Below, in pieces: positions 42,440 through 54,690 of a DNA stretch of 64,000 nucleotides (position 1 is its first letter; the number at the start of each line of letters is the position of its first letter). Under the pieces are notes generated by a model. The model saw nothing but the letters and a program-made list of their open reading frames with translations. It made no database searches and had not been told where the DNA came from. The stretch is from NCBI GenBank assembly GCA_034231615.1, contig CM067299.1, positions 19,744,498 to 19,808,497 on the forward strand, in the 5' to 3' direction. The position numbers and the translations under genes are program-made. Origin of the DNA: Meghimatium bilineatum (Eukaryota > Mollusca > Gastropoda > Stylommatophora > Philomycidae).

Positions 42440-43470
42440 CGTTTTGGATCTTTCAGAACATGGCCTTGGAGTCTGACACAATAACTACTTTAGTGAGTGA
42501 GGTCCCTTGCCTCTTTTATTCCGGTGATCCATCATTGAATGGTCGGCCTCTAGGTCTGCCTTTACTGTATCTGTGTAGCATAGTTTGCTGTGGTATGCTG
42601 TCTGATGATGTGTGCAAACCATTTGATGTGTTGGCTCATAATATATTCCAAGATTGGGGTGCTGCCTGTTCTTTGTCTAATGTCCTCATTTCTCACTGTA
42701 TCTCTTAGTGATATTCCTAGGATTCTGCGTAAGCATTCCATTTCAACTGTCACAAGAGTATGTTTGTCTTGTGCTGTCATTGTCCATGTTTGGCATTGGT
42801 AGCACATCATTGGTATAATAATCATTTTGAATAGTGTTATCTTGATGTTTTAATCTATAATTTACATATATATATATATATTGGTGTTTCTTTCTGTTCT
42901 TCCTATCTTCATTACTTCGGTCTTTTCTATGTTTATCTTCATGTTAAAGGTTTGGCATGTTTGATGTAATCTGACTATTTGTCTTTGTAGTTGCTCTTCT
43001 GATGATGCTACTAGTGCTTGGTCGTCTACAAATAGCAATTCGTTTAAGTTATCCTTCAGATTGTTGTCTTCTGTTGTCTTTGCTACTTTGCAGATGTGAT
43101 CTAGGTATGTTATAAACAATAAGGGGATAGTACACAACCCTGTCTCACTCCTGAGTTGATTTGAAAATTATCGGATGTGCATGCGCTCGTTCTTACTGAG
43201 TATTGACTATTGTTGTATATGCTCAGATATTGTGGAACTCCATATGTCTGTAATGTTATCCATAATTGTGCTCTATCCACTCTGCTAAAAGCTTTCTCTT
43301 GGCCCATGAAAGCTAAATATAAGTCTTGGTTATGTTCCGTCGTTCTTTCTGCAAGTTGTTTGAGAGCGAAGATTGCATCTGTACATCTTTTATTTTTTCA
43401 AAAACCCATCTGTGTGTTGTTGAGCTGTGGTTAGATGTGAGAAAACAGATGTGAAATTTGAAAAAGTAAA
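42440..43470 (-). mobile_element. RTE-like LINE, RT core to 3' part
   Basis: Minus strand reads EKAFSRVDRAQLWITLQTYG, INSGVRQGCVLSP, LNELLFVDDQALVASSEEQL (FVDD active site), FNMKINIEKTEVMKIGR, then CYQCQTWTMTAQDK, RRILGISLRDTVRNEDIRQR, KWFAHIIRQ. A (TA)n run at about 42866-42880 interrupts it. Few breaks for this window, so one of the younger copies. Confidence 0.85.
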
Positions 43471-43564
43471 AATAAGTGAAAATGATTTAAAATATATTCT
43501 GAGCTATCCCAGAAGTAATTATAGTAATTATAATTATGGCAAGGTAGTTTTTTTTGGTCAGTAT

Positions 43565-43825
43565 TCTTTGTTCATTCTTAAACTCTTGCAGATCAGCAAA
43601 ATGTAGTCAAGAGAACCTACTCCTGCTGGTTAGTAGGTTGTAGTCCGGAGAGTGAAGTAAATTGTGTAATGGTTTAGGCACATTATGCTGTGATATCTGC
43701 CTTTCTGCCTGACTTCATTATCATTTTTAGAATGGGACAGTCAATCCGTCTCTCAAAAACTCTTTGATTTTGCCATACGACATGCATGACAGTTCACAAT
43801 GTTGCTATTCTTTGCTCCCCTCTCA
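43565..43825 (-). mobile_element. gaagaag SINE with partial internal duplication
   Basis: Reads gttcattcttaaactcttgc, then the cctgctggttagtaggttgtagtcc segment, which occurs twice in altered form (aaaatgtagtcaagagaa, ggttgtagtccggagagt), then gacatgcatgacag and gttgctattctttgctcccc. Confidence 0.75.
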
Positions 43826-43869
43826 AGTCCGGCAGCACATGGATGGAATCAAAAGTAAAAGTTTGATTT

Positions 43870-44255
43870 TCTTCTTCTTTCATTTTCTAGTCATGTCTAT
43901 ATCTGTAGTGTTGTTTCTTGTATAAATTACACAGTATTTTCCATTTCTGGTTTTGTTCCATAGAGTTTATCATTTATAGGTGTATCAGAAGGCCAGTATG
44001 TGTACCTTAATGTGTCATAATTTGCACATTCTTAAGGATATGTTCTGAAGTTTGGTTGGCTTGCTCACACGTACACTTTTAAAAGTTCGATATATGATGT
44101 ACATTGTACTTGATAAATATCCAAAATCTGTCCAGTCATAAGTTGCCCACCCTGTATCTGTATGAATGATATATGATAGGAAACATCCAAACTGTCACCA
44201 CACACACGCACGCACACACGTGTGAGTGATTCTATGCACATTCTGGTGAAATATA
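43870..44255. other. Unassigned
   Basis: Nothing recognised apart from a short (ca)n/(cg) run near 44200. Confidence 0.35.
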
Positions 44256-44261
44256 GTCTCT

Positions 44262-44400
44262 TCTTATTCTGCTTTGTTCTAAAACTACTACAGATTAGCA
44301 GGGTAGAGTCCAAACAGCACAGAATGCTTTGTCATAGTTTACAGTTTCACCATATCTGTGCCTTTTGACCTGACACAATTTACTCAGCATGACTTCTGAG
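44262..44400 (-). mobile_element. gaagaag SINE, partial
   Basis: Reads ttcttattctgctttgttct, aaactactacagattagcag, ggtagagtccaa and tttgtcatagtttacagttt, then ccttttgacctgacac, matching the 3' half of the family. Confidence 0.75.
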
Positions 44401-44422
44401 TAAATTTAACCATCTATGGGAT

Positions 44423-45486
44423 AGTAGCAGAACATATTAGTAAAACATATTAGTAGAACATATTAGTAGAACATACTAGCAGAATATATTAGCAGAACAT
44501 ACTAGAACATAGCAGAACATGCTATCAGAATATGCTATCAGAACATACTAGCAGAACATACTAGCAGAGCATATTAGTAGTAGAACATACTAGCAGAACA
44601 TATTAGCAGAACATACTGGCAGAACATACTGGCAGAATATACTAGCAGAACAAACTAGCAGAACATACTAGCAGAATATATTAGCAGAACATATTAGCAG
44701 AATATACTAGCAGAACAAACTAGCAGAACATACTAGCAGAATATATTAGCAGAACATATTAGCAGAACATACTAGCAGAACATATTAGCAGAACATATTA
44801 GCAGAACATAGAAGCAGAATATACAAGCAGAATATACAAGCAGAATATACTAGCAGAACATACTAGCAGAATATATTAGCAGAACATACAAGCAGAATAT
44901 ACTAGCAGAACATACAAGCAGAATATATTAGCAGAACATACAAGCAGAATATACTAGCAGAACATACAAGCAGAATATACTAGCAGAATATATTAGCAGA
45001 ACATATTAGCAGAATATATTAGCAGAATATATTAGCAGAACATACTAGCAGAACATATTAGCAGAACATACTAGCAGAACATACAAGCAGAATATACTAG
45101 CAGAACATACAAGCAGAATATACTAGCAGAACATACTAGCAGAATATATTAGCAGAACATACAAGCAGAATATACTAGCAGAACATACAAGCAGAATATA
45201 TTAGCAGAACATACAAGCAGAATATATTAGCAGAACATACAAGCAGAATATACTAGCAGAACATACAAGCAGAATATACTAGCAGAGCATATTAGTAGTA
45301 GAACATCTTAGCAGAACATATTAGTAGAATATACTGGCAGAACATACTGGCAGAACATATTAGCAGAACATACTAGCAGAATATACTGGCAGAGCATATT
45401 AGTAGTAGAACATATTAGCAGAACATACTAGCAGAATATACTGGCAGAACATATTAGTAGCACATAGCAGAACATACTAGCAGAAC
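44423..45486. repeat. 13-bp minisatellite, about 80 copies (1.06 kb)
   Basis: Unit catactagcagaa with variants cata(t/c)tagcagaa, catacaagcagaa and tatattagcagaa arranged in higher-order blocks. The longest tandem array in the window. Confidence 0.96.
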
Positions 45487-45489
45487 AGT

Positions 45490-45735
45490 CACTTACAAAA
45501 TCTTAGAATAATAGCCTCTAATCAGAACTCTATTCAAAGTGTCAATAAGAAGATGAGTGTCAGGATTTTTACCCCAAAAAAGAAGACAAAATAAATGTAC
45601 GGAAAAGGATGATAATGTGTGCATGTGTTGTACATAAAGATGGACTGCTAACAAAACTGTTTTAATATTGATACCTGAAGGAATGTATTAACATGAAAGA
45701 CCAAGAGCTGTTTTCTGGAGGGGAAGAGTGAGACA
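45490..45735. other. Unassigned spacer
   Basis: Between the minisatellite and a tRNA SINE; nothing recognised. Confidence 0.35.
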
Positions 45736-45741
45736 AGTTAT

Positions 45742-45985
45742 GAAGATCTCACTGGCATAGTGGTTAAGCCTTGGCTATTTGTTCAAGAAGTCACGGGTTT
45801 GAATCCCACCCATGACATCTTGTTTATAAAGTGGATTTTTTGGAGATCTCTTTGGAAGCGGAGATCCTGCTCTAAGCTACATAGTTACGTGCTATGAGTA
45901 GTACTCTTGGCAGGTGGTGTGCCACTTCATTGATAGGGACAGAGTAAATGTGGGGTAACTTGAAGACAATGAAGTCAATTCTCTA
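45742..45985 (+). mobile_element. tRNA-derived SINE
   Basis: Head gatctcactggcatagtggttaag (A box) with B box gggtttgaatccc at about 45787; body gacatcttgtttataaagtg, then gtagtactcttggcaggtgg, ending acaatgaagtcaattc. Same family as the minus-strand copy at 12526-12772. Confidence 0.78.
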
Positions 45986-46251
45986 AGCCTTTTGAAGTTC
46001 TGAGAAATACAAACAATAGTTGAGGCACAGTACAGGAAGAAAACAGCCAGTGAAAAGGAAGAATGGCATACTTTTGTTACTTCTAATTGGTTATTTATTA
46101 TGAATGATGCAATTTTATTTGGAGCAAAACCATATTTGCTCAGTTTTCCCCAACAGGTGTTGAAGGATATGCATAATAATTGCTTCTGTGATGCTGGTTG
46201 AGCAAGTTGCCCTATGTGTGCAATCTACTACTCATGCCACATTTAAAACCC

Positions 46252-46515
46252 TCTTCTTGTTCTTCTGCATTCATTCTCAAACTCCTGAATATTAGCAGGA
46301 TATAGTCCAGAGAACTTAATGAGTTATGTCATGGTTTACAGCTTGACTTCAATTCTGTTAGCTGAACATGTATAATTTCAGCATGACTTCTGGGTCACTT
46401 TGGTCCTCTATGCGATAGGACAGCTAACCCCACTCCCAATACCTCTTTAGTCACCTCTTATGACATGCATGACAGTGTTGCTATTATTTTCTCTTCTTTA
46501 GGACCAAGGTAACAC
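46252..46515 (-). mobile_element. gaagaag SINE, near full length
   Basis: Reads tgcattcattctcaaactcc, gaatattagcaggatatagt, tgtcatggtttacagctt, tctgggtcactttggtcctc, gataggacagctaacc, gacatgcatgacagtgttgc and tcttctttaggaccaagg: the family order from tail to head. Confidence 0.85.
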
Positions 46516-46519
46516 AGAT

Positions 46520-47190
46520 TAAATGTAATATCAAATTTCCTCAATTTTTGCCTAAACATATCATTTGTTGCAGTGAATACATTCAGTATATAATTACCAA
46601 AACTCATAGAAGATCCAACAATCAGGTATGGGAAGTAGTAAAAAAAAATACCAAAGTAATAGTTGTGAAAACTGTTCTCGTTTTGATCAAAGATCTCCGT
46701 CTGAATGAACATATAATAATTAAAAAAATAATACAGAAAAATATTAATTTTTAGAAAGATGTACCGGTAGGTATTTGTAACTTATTTACATATTCAGTCA
46801 GACTTATATTTTTTTAAAGATGTTTTCAAATTAATATTTTATCTGTACTCATTTTTACAATTATGTGTTCATTCAAATGAAGATTTTTAATCAAAACGTT
46901 GACCATTATCATACTTATTTATTTTATTATAATTGTTATTAATCATTTTTTTATTACTACTTGTAGGTGTTTTTAACACATACTAACTTATTCACTGTTT
47001 TCACATCCAGTAGAAATTCCCTCAGGATATCTCCCTTTATACTTTTTTTCAATTTATTAACTATTGATAGACTGTAGTGGAAGTCAGCCAGTTTTCTCAC
47101 TATTTCATATCACAAATGCTAGCATGTCCAGGGAACCAGATCCATGTGATACCCGAAAAGTTGAAAGTAGCAAGTCTTTTCATATCAACT
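46520..47190. other. Mostly unassigned; short RNase H trace
   Basis: Near 47090-47165 the minus strand reads TWIWFPGHASI, an RNase H motif from a LINE; the rest is AT-rich and unrecognised. Confidence 0.4.
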
Positions 47191-47194
47191 TCTT

Positions 47195-47625
47195 TTGAGT
47201 CTGTTGTAACATGAACTTCTTAGAGCCATTTCTGTCATATGAAAGTGAATCATGGACAATAAATAAACAAACAAGTAGAAAACTAGAGGCTACAGAGATG
47301 TGGTTCCTCAGAAGAATGAGAATACCATGAACAGCTAGAAAAATCAATGAAGATGTACTGAGAGAGATTGACATCAAAAGATGTTACTTATCAACATCAG
47401 GCAAAAAATCCACATTTATTGTCCACATTCTTCATGAGAAGAGGAGGTTTAGAACTCGGTGTAATAACAGGACAAATTGTGGGAAAAGAGAGAAGATACA
47501 CAATACATTGTATTGTGATAGAAAGTCAGTAGTGAAGAGTTCAGATAGCATGGCAGGTAGAATTTTTTGAAGATCAATGATCACCTATGTCACCAGGCAC
47601 AGCACATGATGATGGTGAAGCATTT
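47195..47625 (+). mobile_element. RTE-like LINE 3' end
   Basis: Reads SYESESWTINKQTSRKLEAT, EMWFLRRMRIP, TARKINEDVLREIDIKR, then AGRIF and MITYVTRHST with tgatgatgg tail. Family of 1390-5725. Confidence 0.78.
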
Positions 47626-47689
47626 AGTAGGCATCTTTCCATACAATAATATTATTGTTGTACTATAAGAAATATACTCTGATATTGGA

Positions 47690-48085
47690 GATGATAGGTA
47701 TGACTCTTAAGACCAATCAGGCCCGCTTGTACCATTGTGTGTTGCTTCGTGTCTTCTTAGATGTGCAGCTCTTGAACTACCGGTAACTGATATCACTTTC
47801 TCCTTTTTCTTTATGTCATTCCTGATTTTTCCCTTTCATGGAACATGATCCATGGCATCCTGTTCCCATGATTCTGTATCAATGGTATGTATATAAGGAT
47901 TCTCTATGTTATGCGTATCGCATTTGCATACATCTTTGTACTGAAGCAGAGGTCAACCCTGAGATCTTTTCCCAGACTGCAAATCTCCATAAAGTAATCC
48001 TTCAGTATTCTGCCTTCTTCCATCCTCCTTGTGTCATCTTAGTCTATTCAGAGGAGCATAGAAAATACTGAGGTATTGACTATTA
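47690..48085 (-). mobile_element. LINE 3' fragment matching the fold-back cargo
   Basis: Minus strand reads KDYFMEICSLGKDLRVDLCF, STKMYANAIRIT and, in another frame, RVDLCFSTKMY equivalents of the 8590-8960 copy. Aligns with that copy over about 390 bp in opposite orientation, but without the fold-back arms. Confidence 0.6.
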
Positions 48086-48299
48086 TTTCCAATACATTAG
48101 TGTTGGTGACTCTGTCCTGCCGCCTCAACTCCAATAATTCTATGCAGGCAGAAAAATTATATTTGAAAGCTGTTTAGTCATCTTCTGGTGCATATTGCTT
48201 GCCCATGTTTCACTGCCATAGAGGATTGTTTTGAAATAAATTATGAACTTAGAATAACACAATAACTGATTTAGTAAATGAAGTCTCTCAGAAAGTCAT

Positions 48300-48610
48300 T
48301 GAAGAATGACAATAATTGTTTCAACTTCCATCCTAATGGTTGAAGTAGTTCTGTAGTCGTAACCTTCGATAACAGTTATCATGTTGTTCCGACAGGCCGA
48401 CGTTGTGCTTGAACTAGTTACGGGCAAGGCGTTGGTGGGCGGAACAACAAAGAAACCTGTCGCAAGGCCAGAGTTGTGCTCTGATGTCGACGTCTGTTTC
48501 GGCAGCATTGGACTCGAAACACCATTGAGTCGAATGGCTGCTGGAACAGAGGGCGGAGCACTTATGGGAATGCCCCATGTGCCGTGAAGCCAGTTTTCTA
48601 ATCAAGAATC
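48300..48610 (+). mobile_element. I-group LINE 3' end, GC-richer
   Basis: Near 48540 reads EWLLEQRAEHLWECPMCREA, the closing W.CP.C motif of the family, preceded by damaged sequence. GC content is higher than the flanks. Confidence 0.65.
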
Positions 48611-48614
48611 ATAG

Positions 48615-49290
48615 TAGTTGTTCTGCATACCTTATTGTCTTGGAAAGAAGCCTGACAAATAAACCAGACAGCTGATGGACTGAAAACAGCAGAAAATAGG
48701 AAAGTTGAAAGACAGAGGAACGCTTCACAGAAATTGTGGGCCATTCTGTTGCACAGTGTGCAGCAAAGTTAGGACAGTCTTGCAGTATATCTTCTGCTCT
48801 CTGTGATGTTGCTCCACAGATAAAAGCAGCACAGTTGATGATGTGAATTTGGTGTACATGCTTTTAGGTTTAACCACTGTTTTTTTTTCTAGCTGTGCTC
48901 TTGAGCGACATTTTGACTGCCTACCATTTCAGGCGTTTAGTACATATATTTGGTTGTGTACCATAAACAACCTGTCTAAAGTTCATTGCCACTTGGGCTA
49001 GTGTTCTAGGACTTTGACCATGGTGTAGTATCTTGTAATATGTGCTAGAAAACTGGTTTTAATGAACTTCCTGTAAATTTACTTTTTGTGAGAATACAAA
49101 AAACGTTCTGTAATGAAAGAAAAACTTTTTGTCCATGTTGCCATCTTGGTACACCCTGGTACATCTTGGATGTCCAAAAATACTTACTAATAAATACTAA
49201 TGATCAATGTGGGCATATTCAATTAAATCTGATTATTTTTTGTACAAATAGAAAAAGAGAAAATCTGTACATATTGACAGGTATAAGTAA
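48615..49290. other. Unassigned
   Basis: No recognisable repeat or coding. Confidence 0.35.
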
Positions 49291-49293
49291 ATC

Positions 49294-49790
49294 CAAATTC
49301 TTTTAGTCTCAAAATTATATTGTGTATGGTAATTCCAAATTCAATTAGTGACCGTATTGTATTGTGTATGATAATACTAAATTCATTTAGTCACAATATT
49401 GTATCTTATATGGTATTTCCAAATTTATTTAGTCAGTTCAATACAGGGATCAGTGACAAAATCATCTGACAACAGTCCAACTTTTAAATTTCATACGATA
49501 TTGTACTGAGCTTCGGTGGTTCGGAGATTAAAAAATTTGAAAATAAGGATACCAAATAAGCGATTTGCGTGCTATGCACTGGCTATCCACCCCCATTTAG
49601 TGTGTAGCGTGCATATTGAGTGATCGGGGACTCATCACCATAACGCATAGAATGTTGGCTGTGTTTGTACATGCATCTTTATAAGAATTGCGTCCTGTTG
49701 AATTATGTTAGCTTTTTGTTCCGTAGAAACCGGGTCACTGATTCTTGTAGTCATAATATTGTATCTTGTATGGTAATTCTCTCTTCTAAT
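49294..49790. repeat. 42-bp minisatellite, about four units, split by a MITE
   Basis: Unit aaattcatttagtcacaata then ttgtatcttatatggtattt cc. Units lie at 49294-49434 and resume at about 49748-49790 after the MITE at 49444-49747. Confidence 0.82.
49444..49747 (+). mobile_element. CAGGGATCAGTGACC MITE, copy 3
   Basis: 304 bp, ends cagggatcagtgac and gggtcactgattcttg, TA on both sides. Inserted in a 42-bp minisatellite; tagtca occurs on both flanks. Confidence 0.85.
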
Positions 49791-50035
49791 ATGTTTTTCT
49801 CAAACTCCTGCAAATTAACAGAAGTTAGTCCGGAGAATGGAATGCATTGTATTATGGTTTACAACTTTGCTGCAATATCTTCTCCTTTTGGACTGATACA
49901 TATGACTTATGCATGGCTTCTGGGTCACTTTGACCCTCTATGGAATGAGACAGCCAATCCCACTCCTAAAACCATCTTAGTTTTCTCTTATGACATATAT
50001 GCAGATAACAGTATCATTAATCTTAACTTCCTTTT
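49791..50035 (-). mobile_element. gaagaag SINE, near full length
   Basis: Reads ctcctgcaaattaacagaag, atggtttacaactttgctgc, ttctgggtcactttgaccct, gagacagccaatcccactcc and cttatgacatatatg in family order. Confidence 0.82.
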
Positions 50036-50136
50036 CTGTCCTTGACAACACACTAGTGGGGCAGAGTATTATATTGCATCATGTATCTCCTACTAAGTGT
50101 TGCTGACCTAACACCCTTAGGTCTTGGCGTGTAGTT

Positions 50137-50295
50137 CTTCTTCTTCAGGATTCATTCTTAAACTCCTGCTGAAATTCTCTTGTAGCATGACAATGGTCCT
50201 ACTAAATTTCCAGCAGGATGAAGTCCAGAGAATTGAAATGCGTTGTGTCTCCGTTTTATTTGCGCCAATGGCCTGACACATCCGTCTTCTGTGGG
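50137..50295 (-). mobile_element. Short-variant gaagaag SINE with target duplication
   Basis: 159 bp between 11-bp duplications ggcgtgtagtt (50126-50136 and 50296-50306). Contains catgacaatggtcctactaa, tttccagcaggatgaagtcc and catccgtcttctg, matching 12334-12493 in reverse. Confidence 0.88.
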
Positions 50296-50309
50296 GGCGT
50301 GTAGTTAAT

Positions 50310-51845
50310 GTTAGTGATTTCCCTTCTTGCTAGATAGACGTACTAGCTTTCATTTCTAGACCATTATCCCCTCTGAATGGAAAGCTTCTCAAATCATTGC
50401 ACATCACTGTGTTGGAGTGTTCTTATTATAAAATACAGCTCTGGAGAAACCTTCCCATTACACAAAAGGATAAGATCACCCTATTGTTGATAATTTGCTA
50501 GGAATAAAAATAAAAATTATTGCTAGAACTCAATATCTAATACAGAGCTGTAGATATGGAGGGGAGGGGTGTTGAAGGCCACCCCGACCCCTTAGGCAAA
50601 TAGAACATGAAAATACCCACCGAAGTTGAAATGTCACCAGTCTTGAAGCATCACCAACCCTTGTGGCATTGAGCAATCGGATACCCACTCTCATCTGTTT
50701 AAACAGAGGAATACAGAAAGAAAAAACATTAAACTTAAATTCAAAATTGAAGTCAAGAACAAGCCCAAAAGTTTGCATATTTACAACAAAATTAATTTTT
50801 GAATAAAATTCCTAAAAGAGTCCTCCAAAAATGTGGGGGACTGTTTTTTTAACAGTGCTCTTTATAATATTACATCTGCAGCCCTGCCTGAATGTCTGTT
50901 TCTATGTGAATCAAAACACACCTAAATCAATGAAACAATCATAGCAATGTTTTGTTGTATAGTCAGTTCTCTTAACAGTTTGTATCAAGCGTGTGGAAGG
51001 GATGTTTGACTCCTTCTCCCTTGGAAACTAAAACATAACACTTAATACACGAAACACCTCCCTCCAACCCCATTGATGGATTTCCTGCAAAATGGTCATT
51101 AAGAGCCCCACTAAAACCAGGTGATTAGTTTTTAATTTTACTTTAATAGATAAACCAACACCACCTTCCCCCCCCACCCCCATCAAATCCTTTTCTGAAA
51201 ACATATCTCTAGCCCTCATCTGTACCATTGCAACACTGTGCATATATCATCATTCATTTAGACGATTAAAAAGAGTACAAACTATGACTATATTGAAATG
51301 TTTATGACACATATTTTATTTTAATTGTATATCTATTCTACCTGACTATCGTCACAATATGTTCATATATGTATATATATATTTCAAACAACACATCTCT
51401 AGTCATTGTGTAAAATATCTAGTTTCTATTTATATAGAACTATTGTCCATGAACTGTTTTCATACTGAGTCCTCATACATTGATACTTTGTGTATATTTT
51501 GTAACTATGTATATCCTGCACAATTTGTATTAAGCAAAAGTGCTGTTGTGTATATTTTAGTATTCTCATAAGCTTTTTCATATGAGGAACATACCTTTTT
51601 TTCTTGACATGCCATGAATACAAGGTTTGAGAATTAGTTGATCTAATTGTAGCTACTTATTTTGAATGTTCACAGAACAAAAAAATTGTGTACAGGTGAC
51701 TATCTCATTCTTTCCACATTGTCTTGTTGATCACGATTTTTAAGCAACTATGTTTTGATTTGTTTACCTTTTTTAAAAAAATATTAGAAAAATATCATAA
51801 GAGTCATACTTTATGAATTGAGGTGATGTTAATGAATCTGAGGTC
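50310..51845. other. Unassigned 1.5 kb
   Basis: AT-rich with C-rich runs near 51165-51180; no recognised coding, tandem repeat or SINE. Confidence 0.35.
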
Positions 51846-51849
51846 ATAC

Positions 51850-52255
51850 TACTGAATAACTTGATTGTCCAAAGTATTATATGGATATATTGCTTTGGTC
51901 ATGTGGGAGTCAGAGGCAACAAAAGAGCAGACTCATTGGTGGGCAATGCTTTGGTTGATGACACAGTATTGAAGAGAGATAGGGTCAACCTAATAAAGGC
52001 AATCATTGATTTAATACAGAGCGAAGAAGATGATGTAGGAGGTGAGGTGATTATATGCACATACAAAAAAAATGACATACGGGGATAATCAGGGGTGTGG
52101 GGAGAAAGTGTGTCTTCTCACGAAAGGTATTAAGATCACATAATCAACATCTGACTGGGACTTTGAGTCTGCCTACTCTTGGATGGTTGCTAGAACGAAG
52201 AGTTTATCACTTATGGGAATGTGCAGTGTGCAATGATGCTGGTTTCTAATAAAAA
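51850..52255 (+). mobile_element. I-group LINE RNase H and 3' end
   Basis: Reads IIWIYCFGHVGVRGNKRADS, LVGNALVDDTVLKRDRVNLI, then GVWGESVSS and, near 52190, a YHLWECAVCNDAG ending with tgatgatg tail. Confidence 0.75.
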
Positions 52256-52256
52256 A

Positions 52257-52690
52257 TTAGAGTAACATGATGATGATGGAATGCTGAAGAAGTGCAAGTT
52301 TATCACTCTTATTCCCTATGCCAGGTAGTGAGTTTGACTTTAAGCTCCAGAATGTTGTTTCTCTGGCATTATTTTTTTTAATGTGGAAGTTACTCATATC
52401 TTGTGCAGATCTCAGATGGCTGACCGATACATTGTGGCTGTAGGATGCATTGCCACAGACTTTACAGTCTTCTACTTTAGAAGAGACTTTGCTGTGACTT
52501 TCTTGCAATAATAAGCTGTGGATAGAAAGTTTAATTCTCTCCCAGCATTCCATGGTATGAGTTTTCATCACAGCTGAGATCATGGGGTTGGATAACCAAC
52601 CCAAAGCCCAACCTCCTAAGTTGACATGCATGTCAGGCGACAACATACCATACTATTATTTGTTCCTCTTTCTGGCCTCAGTAACAGAAT
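52257..52690 (-). mobile_element. LINE C-terminal finger segment with SINE-like head
   Basis: Minus strand 52646-52257 reads MLSPDMHVNLGGWALGWLSN, ECWERIKLSIHSLLLQESHS, VEDCKVCGNASYSHNVSVSH, then HLRSAQDMSNF. The outer 100 bp (52590-52690) resemble the head of the gaagaag SINE (gacatgcatgtcaggcgaca, ctattatttgttcctctttc). A relative lies at 7330-7646. Confidence 0.5.
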
Positions 52691-52725
52691 CTAAACAATG
52701 GTAGTCCAATGCTGCAGGTCCTGTT

Positions 52726-52933
52726 GTATGTTTAGTACCATACTGTAGGAGTGTGTAGTGTATGTTTAGTACCATACTGTATCAGTGTGTGGTGTATGTT
52801 TAGTCCTATGTTGTATGAGGGTGTGGTGTATATTTAGTCCTATGCTGTAGGAGTGTGTAGTGTATGTTTAGTACCATACTGTAAGAGTATGTGGTGTATG
52901 TTTAGTCCTATGCTGTATGAGTGTATGGTGTAA
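52726..52933. repeat. 34-bp minisatellite, about six copies
   Basis: Unit gtatgtttagtaccatactg then taggagtgtgtagt, alternating with tcctatgctgta variants. Confidence 0.93.
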
Positions 52934-52939
52934 GTTTAT

Positions 52940-53095
52940 ATTTTTTTACTGAATTAATATTGACACACTCTGGGCAAACCTATAGGTGCTCATTCTCTTT
53001 CAGCTCACAAGGAAAAGTATGCATGCTGATCCTTCATGTAGCTTGGTTGGTACATACACTTCTTCATCACCCTCAAATACCCTGTTATGCTCATG
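52940..53095 (-). mobile_element. I-group LINE 3' end trace
   Basis: Plus strand ttgacacactctgggcaaac and aggtgctcattctctttcag are the reverse of an EHLWVCPECV-type ending. Confidence 0.45.
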
Positions 53096-53099
53096 CTAG

Positions 53100-53865
53100 G
53101 GGTAATTCCAAATTTCTTTTAGTGGCAATATTATATCTTCTTCCAGTATTGTTTCCTCATTTAGAATGGTCATGTATTGATTTGTCTATGACATTCTTGT
53201 TCACAATTAACTATTGCAGAGTTGTTGATTTGGCATAAGCGTGCTTTTAGAGGCAGTGTCTCTGGCTCATTAAAAATATTGTGACTTGTTTATTTATGTT
53301 AAATTTGTTAACGTTGTCTTGTCCAGGTCTATATTTTCTGTTTAGTTAGTTCTGTTCACTGAAGTCACATAGATTTTTTAACACAGACTTTATTTCTCTA
53401 AAGCTTTGATTTACACTTACAAAAGTTTTGGAGAAAAAAATAAGATTAAGTTAATGAATAATCTTACACCTGGAGAGAGGTGGATAAAGTTTCAGAGATG
53501 AAAAATACAGAATCATAAGCTTATTAACACAAGGAATTTGGTGTATTTGTGTGTGATTTGTCCAACCAAGGTAACATAGATGGATCCTACATTAAAACAT
53601 CTATTCATTTTCAATAACATTATATAACATGCTATAAAACATTGTACAACTTGCTTTAATGACAGCTATATAATAATTACATCTTTAATAATTTATCAAT
53701 ATACAAAATGGAACATTCTATTTATATAGAATTGTAATATGCCCCCATATCATTATTGTTTACATTTTTGACACATAATTAGATCAAAACTCAAGAAAAT
53801 CATATAAAAGTAGACATTATTAAAGAGATATTAATTAAACTAAGTTTTTGTGTACTTTCATAATT
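53100..53865. other. Unassigned
   Basis: Nothing recognised; AT-rich. Confidence 0.35.
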
Positions 53866-53869
53866 ATTG

Positions 53870-54690
53870 TTTTTATCAACAGATTTTCTGTTATTGAATA
53901 CCTTCTGATAATCCTAACTCTTAATCATATACAAATGGAAAGACTAGGGACTGTGCAGAATGAGGCAATGTGCATCATACGTAGATGCTCTAAGGGCACA
54001 AAATGTGTAGCAATGTACTACCTCCAATATTTTCCAACAATTGAAGAGAGAATAAGGATATACTAAGCATGTTCTTTCCTTCGAGTTAGTGCAGACATAA
54101 ATCATCATAAGAACTGAGAAATCAGGAGAATAACAGGGAGATGGCTTAAAATAGGAGAATCCTGGATGGGTCATGTGGATATTCAACATGTATGTCCACC
54201 CAACGATATAAATCGTGATGAAGAATCGGAGAGTGTGTCGACTACAGGCTCCACAGTATTCATATTATAGACAAAACTAAACTTCTTTCTTCTTCTGTTT
54301 TCTTCTCAAATTCCTGCTTGTTAGCAGACTGAGTTCAGACAGTGAAATGTGTTGTGTCATAGTTTACAGCTTGTCTGCAATATATTTCATATATATCAAT
54401 ATATTTTCAACCTGACACAAGTAAAAGTGATAGTTATAGATTTTCTACAGAATGACGAAGATGAAATTGGAGATGATAGATAACACATACATACAAAGTA
54501 TGATAGAAAATAGAAGTGATCAGGAGTGAGGGGGAAAAAGTGTGTCTTCTCCAGAAAGATCAGAAGATCACATAATCTGCCTTTGACCAGGACTTTGAGT
54601 CTTCATACTCTTTGGAGGATGCTCGAACAGAGAACGGAGCACTTATGAAAATATCCCCCCTGAGCTATCATGTTGGTTTCACTTTCACAT
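53870..54690 (+). mobile_element. I-group LINE 3' part, split by a SINE
   Basis: 53870-54250 reads RFSVIEYLLIILTLNHIQME, RLGTVQNEAMCIIRRCSKGT, AMYYLQYFPTIEERIRIY, then LKIGESWMGHV; 54426-54690 reads VIDFLQNDEDEIGDDR, KKCVFSRKIRRSHNLPLTRT, LEQRTEHL. Together they match the 13340-14585 copy. Confidence 0.78.
54275..54425 (-). mobile_element. gaagaag SINE inside the I-group LINE
   Basis: Reads ttcttcttctgttttcttct, caaattcctgcttgttagca, tgttgtgtcatagtttacag and ttcaacctgacacaag. Confidence 0.75.

Noticed and set aside
44423-45486. CRISPR-like repeat array
   Set aside because: Units of 13 bp without spacers; a minisatellite in a metazoan genome.
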